In this document: positions 8,911 through 16,602 of the stretch, one piece after another
Layout: each line of letters starts with the position of its first letter
How positions within the stretch are numbered: position 1 is the stretch's first letter
NCBI GenBank assembly: GCA_000176735.1
Contig: ADBE01000029.1
Coordinates: 1 to 64,000, forward strand
From: Neisseria polysaccharea ATCC 43768
Lineage (GTDB): Bacteria; Pseudomonadota; Gammaproteobacteria; Burkholderiales; Neisseriaceae
DNA: 64,000 nucleotides
Direction of reading: 5' to 3'
Position numbers and translations under genes: made by a program
The notes under the pieces: model-generated
What the model was told of the DNA's origin: nothing
The model's input: the letters and a program-made list of their open reading frames with translations, nothing else
Database searches by the model: none

Positions 8911-9558
8911 ATGAAACGATCTATCAAATATTTGAGTATGGCTGTATTTGCACTTGCAGCAAATGCATGGGCAGGAAGTGCGGAAGAAGAGTTGCTGAAT
9001 GCATTTGTAAAATGTGATGCATCTATGTTTGATATCTTGAAAAACAAGCAGGAGCAATTGAGTAAATATGCTCCGATTGAGAAAGTAGGAAAGACTGCAC
9101 GTTTTCAGTTAGGTAGTGCCGATGAAGATGGGAAAAGACAGGTTATCTTCAATAAACCGATAATAGTAAACGGCATACATTTTAGTAGTTTTTCGGCAGC
9201 ATATTCGGAACTGCCGGTTAATGAGATGGGTAAAAATCCTGTCTTTTATTTCTGGGGGTTCGAGCTTAAAAAAGCTCAGGCTGCTGATGTGGTAGCAAAG
9301 TTCCCTCAATGGGGATTGAAACCGATGGGAGAGGATTTTGTGACTTCTCCGCAAATTATTATTAATAGTCATAAGTCTTTACGTTGGCAGCCAAATATGC
9401 AAGCAACGTCTGGTTCGATACCTGCAAAAAATACAGTAGAAAAATCGCTGATATTGGAAGAGAGTGACGGTAAAACTTCTCTCATCTGTACTATTCAGGG
9501 TTATCCGAATGATAAACTGATTCGTCGTGAACGACTTGATCTAATCGGGGGAAAGTAA
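8911..9558 (+). CDS. Hypothetical exported protein
   Basis: 215 residues with a clean signal peptide (MKRSIKYLSMAVFALAANAWAG, cleavage near AWA). The mature protein is mixed alpha/beta without a motif I recognise. Two cysteines (near residues 32 and 190) could form a disulfide. A+T content is higher than in the flanking ABC transporter and rsgA genes. The next gene starts 2 bp after its stop, so they form a two-gene operon. Possibly an acquired periplasmic pair. Confidence 0.85.
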   Translation: MKRSIKYLSMAVFALAANAWAGSAEEELLNAFVKCDASMFDILKNKQEQLSKYAPIEKVGKTARFQLGSADEDGKRQVIFNKPIIVNGIHFSSFSAAYSELPVNEMGKNPVFYFWGFELKKAQAADVVAKFPQWGLKPMGEDFVTSPQIIINSHKSLRWQPNMQATSGSIPAKNTVEKSLILEESDGKTSLICTIQGYPNDKLIRRERLDLIGGK

Positions 9559-9559
9559 A

Positions 9560-10051
9560 ATGAAAAAGTTAGCTGTTTTTTTAATGACAATTTGTTTACC
9601 AATCTCAGTATTTGCCGATAAGCCAAGATTTTTGCCGATGCTGGAGGATGCTCAGAGTCGTGTTTATGCAGATATGGAAAGTATCAAGAATCATCCTCAC
9701 AATCCAAATTTGTTAGTATATGATGTGATAACTAATTTTGATGATACGAATAAAAATTTGGCAGGTACTTCCATGATAGAGAAGCACTATCTGGATTGTC
9801 TGAACAGGATTGATATTATGAATCCGGAGCCGGCAAAGATATACAGTCGTCATTTTGGAAAGGGGAAATTATTGCATGAGATCCCAATGGAATCTGAACG
9901 GTTTGAAATGAAAGAGATTTCGACGATGAGTATTCTATCTGCTACTGTGTGTAGTGTCGGCGGCCATGATTTTGGCGGTAATCCGAATGCTTTAGAAGAT
10001 ATGGGAAAAGCGTTGGATAAAATGGAGCAAAAGAAAGGTCGGAAAAGATAA
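9560..10051 (+). CDS. Hypothetical exported protein, partner of the preceding gene
   Basis: 163 residues with signal peptide MKKLAVFLMTICLPISVFA. The mature part contains two cysteines about 47 residues apart per strand of the fold (LDCLNR and TVCSVGG), so one disulfide is likely, and a Lys-rich tail. No family recognised. Spacing of 2 bp from the upstream gene and shared low G+C indicate a unit. It ends before an imperfect DUS hairpin near 10059-10087. Confidence 0.85.
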   Translation: MKKLAVFLMTICLPISVFADKPRFLPMLEDAQSRVYADMESIKNHPHNPNLLVYDVITNFDDTNKNLAGTSMIEKHYLDCLNRIDIMNPEPAKIYSRHFGKGKLLHEIPMESERFEMKEISTMSILSATVCSVGGHDFGGNPNALEDMGKALDKMEQKKGRKR

Positions 10052-10112
10052 ATCTCAAGGCCGTCTGAAAACATTTTCAGACAGCCTTCCCGTTCCCCCA
10101 CCCGTCAAAACC

Positions 10113-10979
10113 ATGACCAATACCGCCCAAATCATCACCAGCTACGGCCGCCGCTACATCGTGCGCACGCCCGACGGCAAAACCTACGAAGCCAGCACGC
10201 GCAAAAAGCGGGTCGATTTCGCCTGCGGCGACCGCGTGCATATCCAAACCGTCAACGCCGAACAGGCCGTCATCGAAGACTACCTGCCGCGCGAAAGCCT
10301 GCTCTACCGCCAAGACGCTTGGAAAACCAAACTTATCGCCGCCAACGTCAGCCAGCTCCTTATCGTTACCGCCGCCGTTCCCTCGCCCAGCGAAGCCCTG
10401 TTGCAACGCGCCCTCCTTGCCGCCGAAGCCGCGGGCATCCAAGCCGTCATCGTCCTGAACAAAGCCGACCTGCCCGAAACCGCCCTCTGGCGCGAAAAAC
10501 TCAAATTCTACGAAACGCTCGGTTATCCCGTCATCGAAACCCGCGCGCTAGAAAACGCCGACATCCTGCGCCCCGTCCTGCAAGGGCATAGCAACATCCT
10601 GCTCGGACAAAGCGGCATGGGTAAATCCACCCTGACCAACGCCCTCTTGGGCAACCAAACCGCCCGCACTGGCGACATCTCCACCGCGCTCGATTCCGGC
10701 AAACACACCACCACCCACGCCCAGCTTTACGATTTAAACGAAGAAACCCAATTAATCGACTCCCCGGGTTTGCAAGAATTCGGCCTGCACCACCTCGAAG
10801 CCGCCGACCTACTGCAATACTTCCCCGACCTGAGCCATCTCGTCGGGCAATGCCGCTTCCACAACTGCACCCACCGCGCCGAACCCGGCTGCGCCGTCAA
10901 AGCCGCCGCGCAAACCGGTAAAATTCGCACCGAACGGCTGACCTTCCTGCAACGTATTACCGACGATCTGCTCAAATAA
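10113..10979 (+). CDS. rsgA: Ribosome small subunit-dependent GTPase A
   Basis: 288 residues. Circularly permuted GTPase that helps mature the 30S subunit. N-terminal OB fold (RRYIVRTPDGKTYEAS), then motifs in permuted order: G4 LNKADLP, G1 GQSGMGKSTLTNALLG near residue 167, G3 DSPGLQEFG, and the C-terminal zinc knuckle CRFHNCTHRAEPGCAV. All key residues are present and the length is usual. Confidence 0.95.
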   Translation: MTNTAQIITSYGRRYIVRTPDGKTYEASTRKKRVDFACGDRVHIQTVNAEQAVIEDYLPRESLLYRQDAWKTKLIAANVSQLLIVTAAVPSPSEALLQRALLAAEAAGIQAVIVLNKADLPETALWREKLKFYETLGYPVIETRALENADILRPVLQGHSNILLGQSGMGKSTLTNALLGNQTARTGDISTALDSGKHTTTHAQLYDLNEETQLIDSPGLQEFGLHHLEAADLLQYFPDLSHLVGQCRFHNCTHRAEPGCAVKAAAQTGKIRTERLTFLQRITDDLLK

Positions 10980-11006
10980 CCTCTTGCCGTTTGCAGGACA
11001 AAAACC

Positions 11007-11040
11007 ATGCCGTCTGAAATCCTGCTGTTTCAGACGGCAT
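11007..11040 (+). terminator. Inverted DUS pair after rsgA
   Basis: Perfect opposed ATGCCGTCTGAA copies separated by 10 bp between rsgA and xseB; probable rsgA terminator. Confidence 0.6.
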
Positions 11041-11090
11041 CCGGTTTTCAGAAATGCTACAATTCCGTTTTTACAGAAACTCCCGACACC

Positions 11091-11315
11091 ATGAAGAAAA
11101 TTACCCCGAAATCGTTTGAAGAGGCCCTGTCGCGCCTTGAATCACTGACCCAGTCCATGCAGGGGGAAATGCCCTTGGAAGACGCGCTTGCCGCCTATCA
11201 GGAAGGCAACGAACTGGTCAGATACTGCCAAACCAAGTTGGCCCAAGTCGAACAAAAACTACAGGTTTTAGACACAGATGGGCTGAAGGAGTTAAACCTT
11301 GAATCCGGCGAATGA
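11091..11315 (+). CDS. xseB: Exodeoxyribonuclease VII small subunit
   Basis: 74 residues with the family signature: [39 protein letters not shown] and the coiled tail VEQKLQVL. It partners XseA (not in the window) to degrade single-stranded DNA. Start at MKKITPKSF; the upstream in-frame ATG is inside the DUS hairpin. Its 3' end overlaps ispA by 17 bp, the usual xseB-ispA coupling. Confidence 0.94.
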   Translation: MKKITPKSFEEALSRLESLTQSMQGEMPLEDALAAYQEGNELVRYCQTKLAQVEQKLQVLDTDGLKELNLESGE

Positions 11316-12195
11316 TTTGAAAGCGTGGCAACAGAGGGCGCAGGCGCAAACAGAGCTGCTGCTTGAACGGTTTTTGCCGTCTGAGGGGGAAATACCGCAC
11401 ACACTGCACGAAGCGATGCGTTATGCGGCTTTGGACGGCGGCAAGCGTCTGCGGCCGATGCTGGTTCTGGCAGCTTCGGAATTAGGCGAAGCCGTGCATG
11501 AAGCAGTAGAACAGGCAATGGCGGCAATCGAAATGATCCATGCCTATTCGTTGGTTCACGACGATATGCCGGCGATGGACAACGACAGCCTGCGCCGGGG
11601 CAAACCGACCTGCCATGTGAAATATGGAGAAGCAACCGCACTACTGGTCGGCGATGCTTTACAGACCCAAGCCTTCGACGTGTTGAGTCGTCCGACAGAA
11701 CTGCCCGCCGCACGCCAGTTGGCAATGTTGTCGGTGTTGGCGAAAGCGGGCGGAAGCAGGGGTATGGCGGGCGGTCAGGCAATCGATTTGGCAAACGTCG
11801 GCAGGCAGATGCCGCAAGCCGATTTGGAACAGATGCACAGCCTGAAAACAGGTGCGCTAATCCGTGCGGCGGTTGTATTGGGGGCGATGTCTTGCCCGAA
11901 TCTGTCTGAAGACAGTCTGGCGGTATTGGACGATTATGCGGCAAAACTGGGGCTGGCGTTCCAAGTCATCGACGATGTGTTGGACTGCGAGGCAGACACG
12001 GCGACTTTGGGCAAAACGGCGGGCAAAGACGCGGACAACGACAAGCCGACTTATGTGAAACTGATGGGTTTGGAAGCGGCGCGCTCATACGCACACAAAC
12101 GGGTTGCCGAAGCGGTCGCGCTGCTCGAACCCTTCGGCGGCAAAGCCCTGCGCCTGCGGCAGTTGGCAGAATTTGCAGTCGCCCGCAAATATTGA
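11299..12195 (+). CDS. ispA: Geranyl/farnesyl diphosphate synthase
   Basis: 298 residues. Condenses IPP with DMAPP and GPP to make farnesyl diphosphate for undecaprenyl and quinone side chains. First Asp-rich motif DDMPAMD and second DDVLD are both present, with GGKRLRPML near residue 47 for IPP binding and the [10 protein letters not shown] helix. The start is TTG 11299, supported by AAGGAG eight bases upstream and overlapping xseB. Confidence 0.94.
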   Translation: MNPANDLKAWQQRAQAQTELLLERFLPSEGEIPHTLHEAMRYAALDGGKRLRPMLVLAASELGEAVHEAVEQAMAAIEMIHAYSLVHDDMPAMDNDSLRRGKPTCHVKYGEATALLVGDALQTQAFDVLSRPTELPAARQLAMLSVLAKAGGSRGMAGGQAIDLANVGRQMPQADLEQMHSLKTGALIRAAVVLGAMSCPNLSEDSLAVLDDYAAKLGLAFQVIDDVLDCEADTATLGKTAGKDADNDKPTYVKLMGLEAARSYAHKRVAEAVALLEPFGGKALRLRQLAEFAVARKY

Positions 12196-12262
12196 AACCG
12201 GCGTATATCGCCGACTGAAACGTGCCGGCATAGCGATGCCGGCCTGCACTTGAATGAAACAA

Positions 12263-12294
12263 ATGCCGTCTGAAAAGGTTTCAGACGGCATTTT
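12263..12294. terminator. Inverted DUS pair between convergent ispA and small lipoprotein gene
   Basis: ATGCCGTCTGAA and its inverse around 8 bp, ending in TTTT on the plus strand. It terminates ispA, and its right arm also supplies the stop codon of the small lipoprotein gene on the minus strand. Confidence 0.75.
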
Positions 12295-12373
12295 CGTACA
12301 CGTTTTTCTCCTTGTTACAGGCAGTTAATGATAAAGCGGCGCAGAGACCGAACAGCAAAATAAAAGGTTTCAT
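12281..12373 (-). CDS. Tiny outer-membrane-type lipoprotein, 30 residues
   Basis: Read by eye on the minus strand: ATG at 12373 behind AAGGAG with 7-base spacing, signal peptide MKPFILLFGLCAALSLTAC with lipobox LTAC, then only 11 further residues, NKEKNVYENAV. After signal peptidase II the mature lipopeptide would be 12 residues starting at the acylated Cys. The TGA stop lies inside the DUS. Resembles LptM/YifL or entericidin-type small lipoproteins in size; the role is unknown. Confidence rests on the strong RBS and textbook lipobox. Confidence 0.7.
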   Translation of the reverse strand: MKPFILLFGLCAALSLTACNKEKNVYENAV

Positions 12374-12419
12374 AAGGGAGCTCCTTCTACAGCGAAGTAT
12401 TTTAATCTTGACTAGAAAT

Positions 12420-12450
12420 GGAATAATATTTGTCGTTACTTTATTATTCC
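12420..12450 (-). terminator. AT-rich inverted repeat at the end of the membrane protein gene
   Basis: GGAATAATA and TATTATTCC face each other across 13 bp and overlap the stop codon of the next minus-strand gene. Either a weak terminator or an operator for the small lipoprotein gene. Confidence 0.4.
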
Positions 12451-12923
12451 TTTAAATTTTCTTTAAAAATTTGAAAAACATTTTGTTTCAATAATTCCGC
12501 AATAGTTGTCAATAAAAATGCGGTAAACCATAAATACAACCCTAATCCATAAGTTGGTTCTGCATGTCCTCCCGCTTCATTCACAATTACTTCGTCTAAT
12601 GTAAATGTAAGCAGTGCCACAACCCATAACAATCCATGAAAAGTGAAAATAACTTTTTTGGATTGGCGCCTAATAAGAGATGTGAATATCAATAGGAACC
12701 AAATATAATTTGCATAAACGGCAAAATATCCGATATTCCCCAATACTGGACCAAATATTGTTCCCAAAATCAAGACAAAATAACCCTCATATTGCCCTCC
12801 TTGCCCAAAAGTAAAGACATTTTGAGGTAAGGCACAAATCCAAATTAAAACAGCAGCAAAGGAACATAATTTATGGGCATGGCGGTTTATCTGATTTTTT
12901 GTTATAGATAATGAATTTTTCAT
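12444..12923 (-). CDS. Hypothetical four-helix membrane protein
   Basis: 159 residues with four likely membrane segments (around residues 20-35, 47-70, 72-85 and 95-112, with a further hydrophobic stretch near 128-143). AT-rich compared with nuo genes next door. Family not recognised. It lies alone between the nuo terminator and the small lipoprotein gene, on the same strand as both. Confidence 0.72.
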   Translation of the reverse strand: MKNSLSITKNQINRHAHKLCSFAAVLIWICALPQNVFTFGQGGQYEGYFVLILGTIFGPVLGNIGYFAVYANYIWFLLIFTSLIRRQSKKVIFTFHGLLWVVALLTFTLDEVIVNEAGGHAEPTYGLGLYLWFTAFLLTTIAELLKQNVFQIFKENLKE

Positions 12924-13023
12924 AATAAATCTCTTGTTAATATTAGCTTAATACTGATTATTACTGAAAAAAGTCAACTTTGCTCCTTATATTATTCCTA
13001 CTTTATCTCAGAATAACAGCAAT

Positions 13024-13060
13024 TCGTCTGAAAACCAATCCTAACCCGTTTTCAGACGAC
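13024..13060 (-). terminator. Inverted GTCGTCTGAA-type pair, end of nuo cluster
   Basis: TCGTCTGAAAA and TTTTCAGACGA around 15 bp, downstream of the DUF2818 gene on the minus strand. Likely final terminator of the complex I cluster. The arms carry the GTCGTCTGAA uptake dialect. Confidence 0.6.
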
Positions 13061-13156
13061 CTTACTTTACTTATTGCTACCCGCCTTTCAACGAGGTCAC
13101 CTTCACCGCCCCCCTCAGCCGTTTGGTAAACATTCCATCCTGATAGTATTGTTACC

Positions 13157-13456
13157 CTATTCCCTGTTGCGCGCGTGCCAGAAATACCGCCGCACAAAAC
13201 AGGGAAACGCAAAAATCAGGTACAGGCAGACGACGGTGGCGTAAAACTCCCAACCCTGATTGTGTACCGCTCCCGCACGGGATTCGAGGATGTAGGCAAG
13301 AGAGGCGGTCAGCGCGAAACCTGCCGCCAGCTCGATCAGGTGGTGTCCGAAATGTTTGCGCTTGAGCGGAACAATGCCGAACAGCCTGACCGTGATAAAC
13401 GGGGCATTGGCAAAAATCAAGGCAAGCAGCAAAAGGATGTACATCGATGCGGTCAT
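13157..13456 (-). CDS. DUF2818 family membrane protein
   Basis: 99 residues, three hydrophobic helices (start MYILLLLALIFANAPF, middle LIELAAGFALTASLAYIL, end FYATVVCLYLIFAFPCFV) and a basic tail. Small DUF2818 proteins are commonly found directly after nuoN in beta-proteobacteria, as here, so a role in complex I assembly or stability is plausible but unproven. Separated from nuoN by about 100 bp containing an inverted DUS pair. Confidence 0.85.
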   Translation of the reverse strand: MTASMYILLLLALIFANAPFITVRLFGIVPLKRKHFGHHLIELAAGFALTASLAYILESRAGAVHNQGWEFYATVVCLYLIFAFPCFVRRYFWHARNRE

Positions 13457-13555
13457 AATTCCCTTCCTTCCCTTTCAGACGGCATTCCGGCCTGCGGATG
13501 CCGTCGTCTGAAACCGAAAAACGGCAGCCCATCATACGGCTGCCGTCGCGGCGGC

Positions 13556-15001
13556 TTACAGCGTGTTCTCCAACGCCTTGGCGCACCAGTCGATAACGGT
13601 TTGCGGCATAATGCCCCACAGCACCAACAACAGCGCGTTGACGCTCAAGAGGAATTTTGCGGCATTGTTGCCGCCGGCGGAGGGGCGGGCGCGGTCGGAT
13701 TCGTCAAAATACATGACTTTGACCACGCGCAGATAGTAGAACGCGCCAATCAGCGACATCACGACGGCAAACACCGACAACCATACATAGCCTTGTTTCA
13801 AAAGCGCCATAATCACGCCGAATTTGGCGTAAAAGCCCATCAGCGGCGGAATGCCCGCCATAGAGAACATAACCAGCAGCATCAAAAAGGCAAGCCATAC
13901 GCGGTGTTGGTTCAACCCTGCCAAATCGCTGATGTTTTCGCACTCCTTGTCCCCGTCCGACAACACCATCAACACGCCGAACCCTGCCGCCGCCATCAGC
14001 GCGTAAGTTACCGCGTAATACAGCCCCGCCGCAAAACCGACCGCGCCCGCCATAAACGCCAGCAGGATGAAACCCATATGCGAAACGGTGGAATAGGCGA
14101 GCATACGTTTGATGTTGGTCTGCATAATGGCGGCGAGGTTGCCGACCAGCAGCGAAGCGGCGGCAAGCAGGGCAAACATCGGCGACCAGTCCTGATGCAC
14201 CGTTCCCAAGCCGGTAACGAGGATGCGGAAGGCGAAAACGACGGCGGCGATTTTCGGCAGCGTGCCGGCCAGCGCGGCGACGGAAGTGGGCGCGCCCTGA
14301 TAGACATCGGGCACCCACATATGGAACGGCACCGCACCCAGCTTGAACGCGACGGCGACGACGATAAACACCAAACCCAGTTTTAAAAGCCAAACATTTG
14401 CCTGTTCGTTATACGAGTTTGCCAATACTGTGGCAAATTCCAGCGAACCGGTCGCGCCGTAAACCATAGAAATGCCGTAAAGCAATAATCCGGAAGCCAG
14501 CGCGCCCAAAACAAAATATTTCAAAGCGGCTTCGGCGGCAAAGCCGGAATCGCGGCGCAGGGCGATCAGGGCGTAAAGCGCGAGCGACAGCAGCTCCAAA
14601 CCGATATAGGCGGTAAGGAAATGCCCCGCACCCACCATCACGCCCATACCCAACAGGGCAAACAGCGACAGGGTGTAAAACTCGCCTTTGAAAATACCGC
14701 GCACTTGGTTGTAGGGTCTGGCATAGACAAACAGGGCAAACGTCAAGGCATATAAAACCATTTTTGCCAAACGCGACATACCGTCTGCAATATACATGCC
14801 GTTGAACGAAGACGTGCTGCCCTGTTCCCAAACGGCAAGCTGCACCACAGCCGTAACCGCCACCGTTGCCAACGCGCCGTAATGCGTCCAACGGCGTTTG
14901 TCATCACTGACCCACAAGTCTGCCAGCAACAATAACACCAGCAGCGACAGCAGCGCGACTTCGGGCAGTGCGGGCATTAAATTCAAATCAGACCAATTCA
15001 T
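13556..15001 (-). CDS. nuoN: NADH-quinone oxidoreductase subunit N
   Basis: 481 residues, about 14 membrane helices. Antiporter-like proton-pumping subunit of complex I. Conserved features: ELLSLALYALIALRRD, KYFVLGALASGLLLYG, LGAVPFHMWVPDVYQGAPT and LLAYSTVSHMGF with the buried Lys/Glu residues of the family. The ATG lies 9 bp after the nuoM stop, in the usual order nuoL-M-N. Confidence 0.96.
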   Translation of the reverse strand: MNWSDLNLMPALPEVALLSLLVLLLLADLWVSDDKRRWTHYGALATVAVTAVVQLAVWEQGSTSSFNGMYIADGMSRLAKMVLYALTFALFVYARPYNQVRGIFKGEFYTLSLFALLGMGVMVGAGHFLTAYIGLELLSLALYALIALRRDSGFAAEAALKYFVLGALASGLLLYGISMVYGATGSLEFATVLANSYNEQANVWLLKLGLVFIVVAVAFKLGAVPFHMWVPDVYQGAPTSVAALAGTLPKIAAVVFAFRILVTGLGTVHQDWSPMFALLAAASLLVGNLAAIMQTNIKRMLAYSTVSHMGFILLAFMAGAVGFAAGLYYAVTYALMAAAGFGVLMVLSDGDKECENISDLAGLNQHRVWLAFLMLLVMFSMAGIPPLMGFYAKFGVIMALLKQGYVWLSVFAVVMSLIGAFYYLRVVKVMYFDESDRARPSAGGNNAAKFLLSVNALLLVLWGIMPQTVIDWCAKALENTL

Positions 15002-15010
15002 TTACACACC

Positions 15011-16507
15011 TCAAATCTTGCTTTGCGCTACATGGGCAATCAAATCGTTTGCCGCCTGATGCACCACTTCGATAAATGCGTTCGGATACAGACCCATACC
15101 CAATACCGCAACCGCCAAAATCGCCAAAATCGCAAATTCGCGGCAGTTGATGTCTTTCATTTCGGCAACGTGCGGATTGTGGATCGCACCAAAAATCACG
15201 CGTTTGTACATCCACAGGGTATAAGACGCACCGTAAATCAAGGTCATGGCGGCCAACGCACCTACCCAGAAATTCACTTTAACCGCACCCATAATCACCA
15301 TAAACTCGCCCACGAAGCCGGAAGTCGCCGGCAGACCCGCGTTCGCCATACCGAACAACATCATAAACGCCGCAAACTTGGGCATCACGTTCACCACGCC
15401 GCCGTAATCGGCGATATTGCGCGTGTGCAGGCGGTCGTACATCACGCCGATGCACATAAACATCGCCGCCGACACGAAGCCGTGCGAAATCATCTGAATG
15501 ACCGCGCCTTTCAACGCCCAGTCGTCCAACTGCCCGTCAACAAACAAGAACATCCCAAGCGTTACAAAACCCATATGGCTGATGGACGAATACGCCACCA
15601 GTTTTTTCATATCGGTCTGCACCAGAGCCACCATACCGATGTAAATCACGGCAATCAGGCTCAATACGATGATTACGGGGGCAAAATAGCGTGCCGCGTC
15701 CGGCACAATCGGCAGGATGAAGCGCAAAAAGCCGTATGCGCCCAGTTTCAGCGTAATCGCCGCCAACACCATCGAACCGCCGGTCGGTGCTTCAACGTGG
15801 GCATCCGGCAACCAAGTGTGCACAGGGAACATCGGCACTTTTACAGCAAATGACAGGAAGAACGCCGCAAACAAAAGCTGTTGTACACCCAGCGGAATCT
15901 GTTTGATGTTTTGAAAATCGACAATAGAGAAGCTGCCTGTCTGATAGTACAGGTAAACCATGGCAACCAGCATCAAAAGCGAACCCATCAGCGTATAAAG
16001 GAACAGCTTGACCGACGCATAGACGCGGCGCGGACCGCCCCATACACCGATAATCAGGTATAGCGGAATCAGCATACCCTCGAAGAACACATAAAACAGA
16101 ATCGCATCCTGTGCGGCAAACGCGCCGTTAATCAAACCCGACATGATCAGGAATGCCGCCATATACTGCGCCGGACGTTTCTGAATGACTTCCCAACCGG
16201 CCAATACCACCAACAGCGTAATAAACGCATTCAAGATGATAAAGAGCACTGAAATACCGTCCACGCCCAATGCGTAGTTGATTTTCAGAAGCGGAATCCA
16301 CTCGTGGAACTCGGTAAATTGATAGCCGCCGCTCAAACGGTCGAAACCGGTAAACAGGGGCAGCGTTACCAAGAAACCGGCAAGCGCACCCATAAAGGCG
16401 AGCACGCGGGCAAGCGGCGCACGGCTGTCCGACCCCGTTGCCAAAACCAGCACGCCTGCGGCGATGGGTATCCATATTGCCAAGCTGAGTAGGTAGTTGG
16501 AAAACAT
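15011..16507 (-). CDS. nuoM: NADH-quinone oxidoreductase subunit M
   Basis: 498 residues, about 14 helices. Antiporter-like subunit with the key Glu in the FFEGMLIPLYLIIGVWGG region, the Lys-bearing SFAVKVPMFPVHTWLPDAHVEAPT segment and KKLVAYSSISHMGFV. Forms part of the membrane arm. Follows nuoL after 95 bp that contain an inverted DUS pair. Confidence 0.96.
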   Translation of the reverse strand: MFSNYLLSLAIWIPIAAGVLVLATGSDSRAPLARVLAFMGALAGFLVTLPLFTGFDRLSGGYQFTEFHEWIPLLKINYALGVDGISVLFIILNAFITLLVVLAGWEVIQKRPAQYMAAFLIMSGLINGAFAAQDAILFYVFFEGMLIPLYLIIGVWGGPRRVYASVKLFLYTLMGSLLMLVAMVYLYYQTGSFSIVDFQNIKQIPLGVQQLLFAAFFLSFAVKVPMFPVHTWLPDAHVEAPTGGSMVLAAITLKLGAYGFLRFILPIVPDAARYFAPVIIVLSLIAVIYIGMVALVQTDMKKLVAYSSISHMGFVTLGMFLFVDGQLDDWALKGAVIQMISHGFVSAAMFMCIGVMYDRLHTRNIADYGGVVNVMPKFAAFMMLFGMANAGLPATSGFVGEFMVIMGAVKVNFWVGALAAMTLIYGASYTLWMYKRVIFGAIHNPHVAEMKDINCREFAILAILAVAVLGMGLYPNAFIEVVHQAANDLIAHVAQSKI

Positions 16508-16559
16508 AGTGGTTAACCTGTGGTTAAAATAAAAATGTGTTTATGTGGATATTTCTTCG

Positions 16560-16594
16560 TTTCAGACGGCCTGAAGGTTTAAGGCCGTCTGAAA
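16560..16594 (-). repeat. Inverted AG-type DUS pair between nuoL and nuoM
   Basis: TTTCAGACGGCC and GGCCGTCTGAAA around 11 bp. It can form a hairpin in the nuo transcript between two genes that must be coexpressed, so it may attenuate or protect mRNA. Confidence 0.6.
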
Positions 16595-16602
16595 CCTTAT
16601 TC

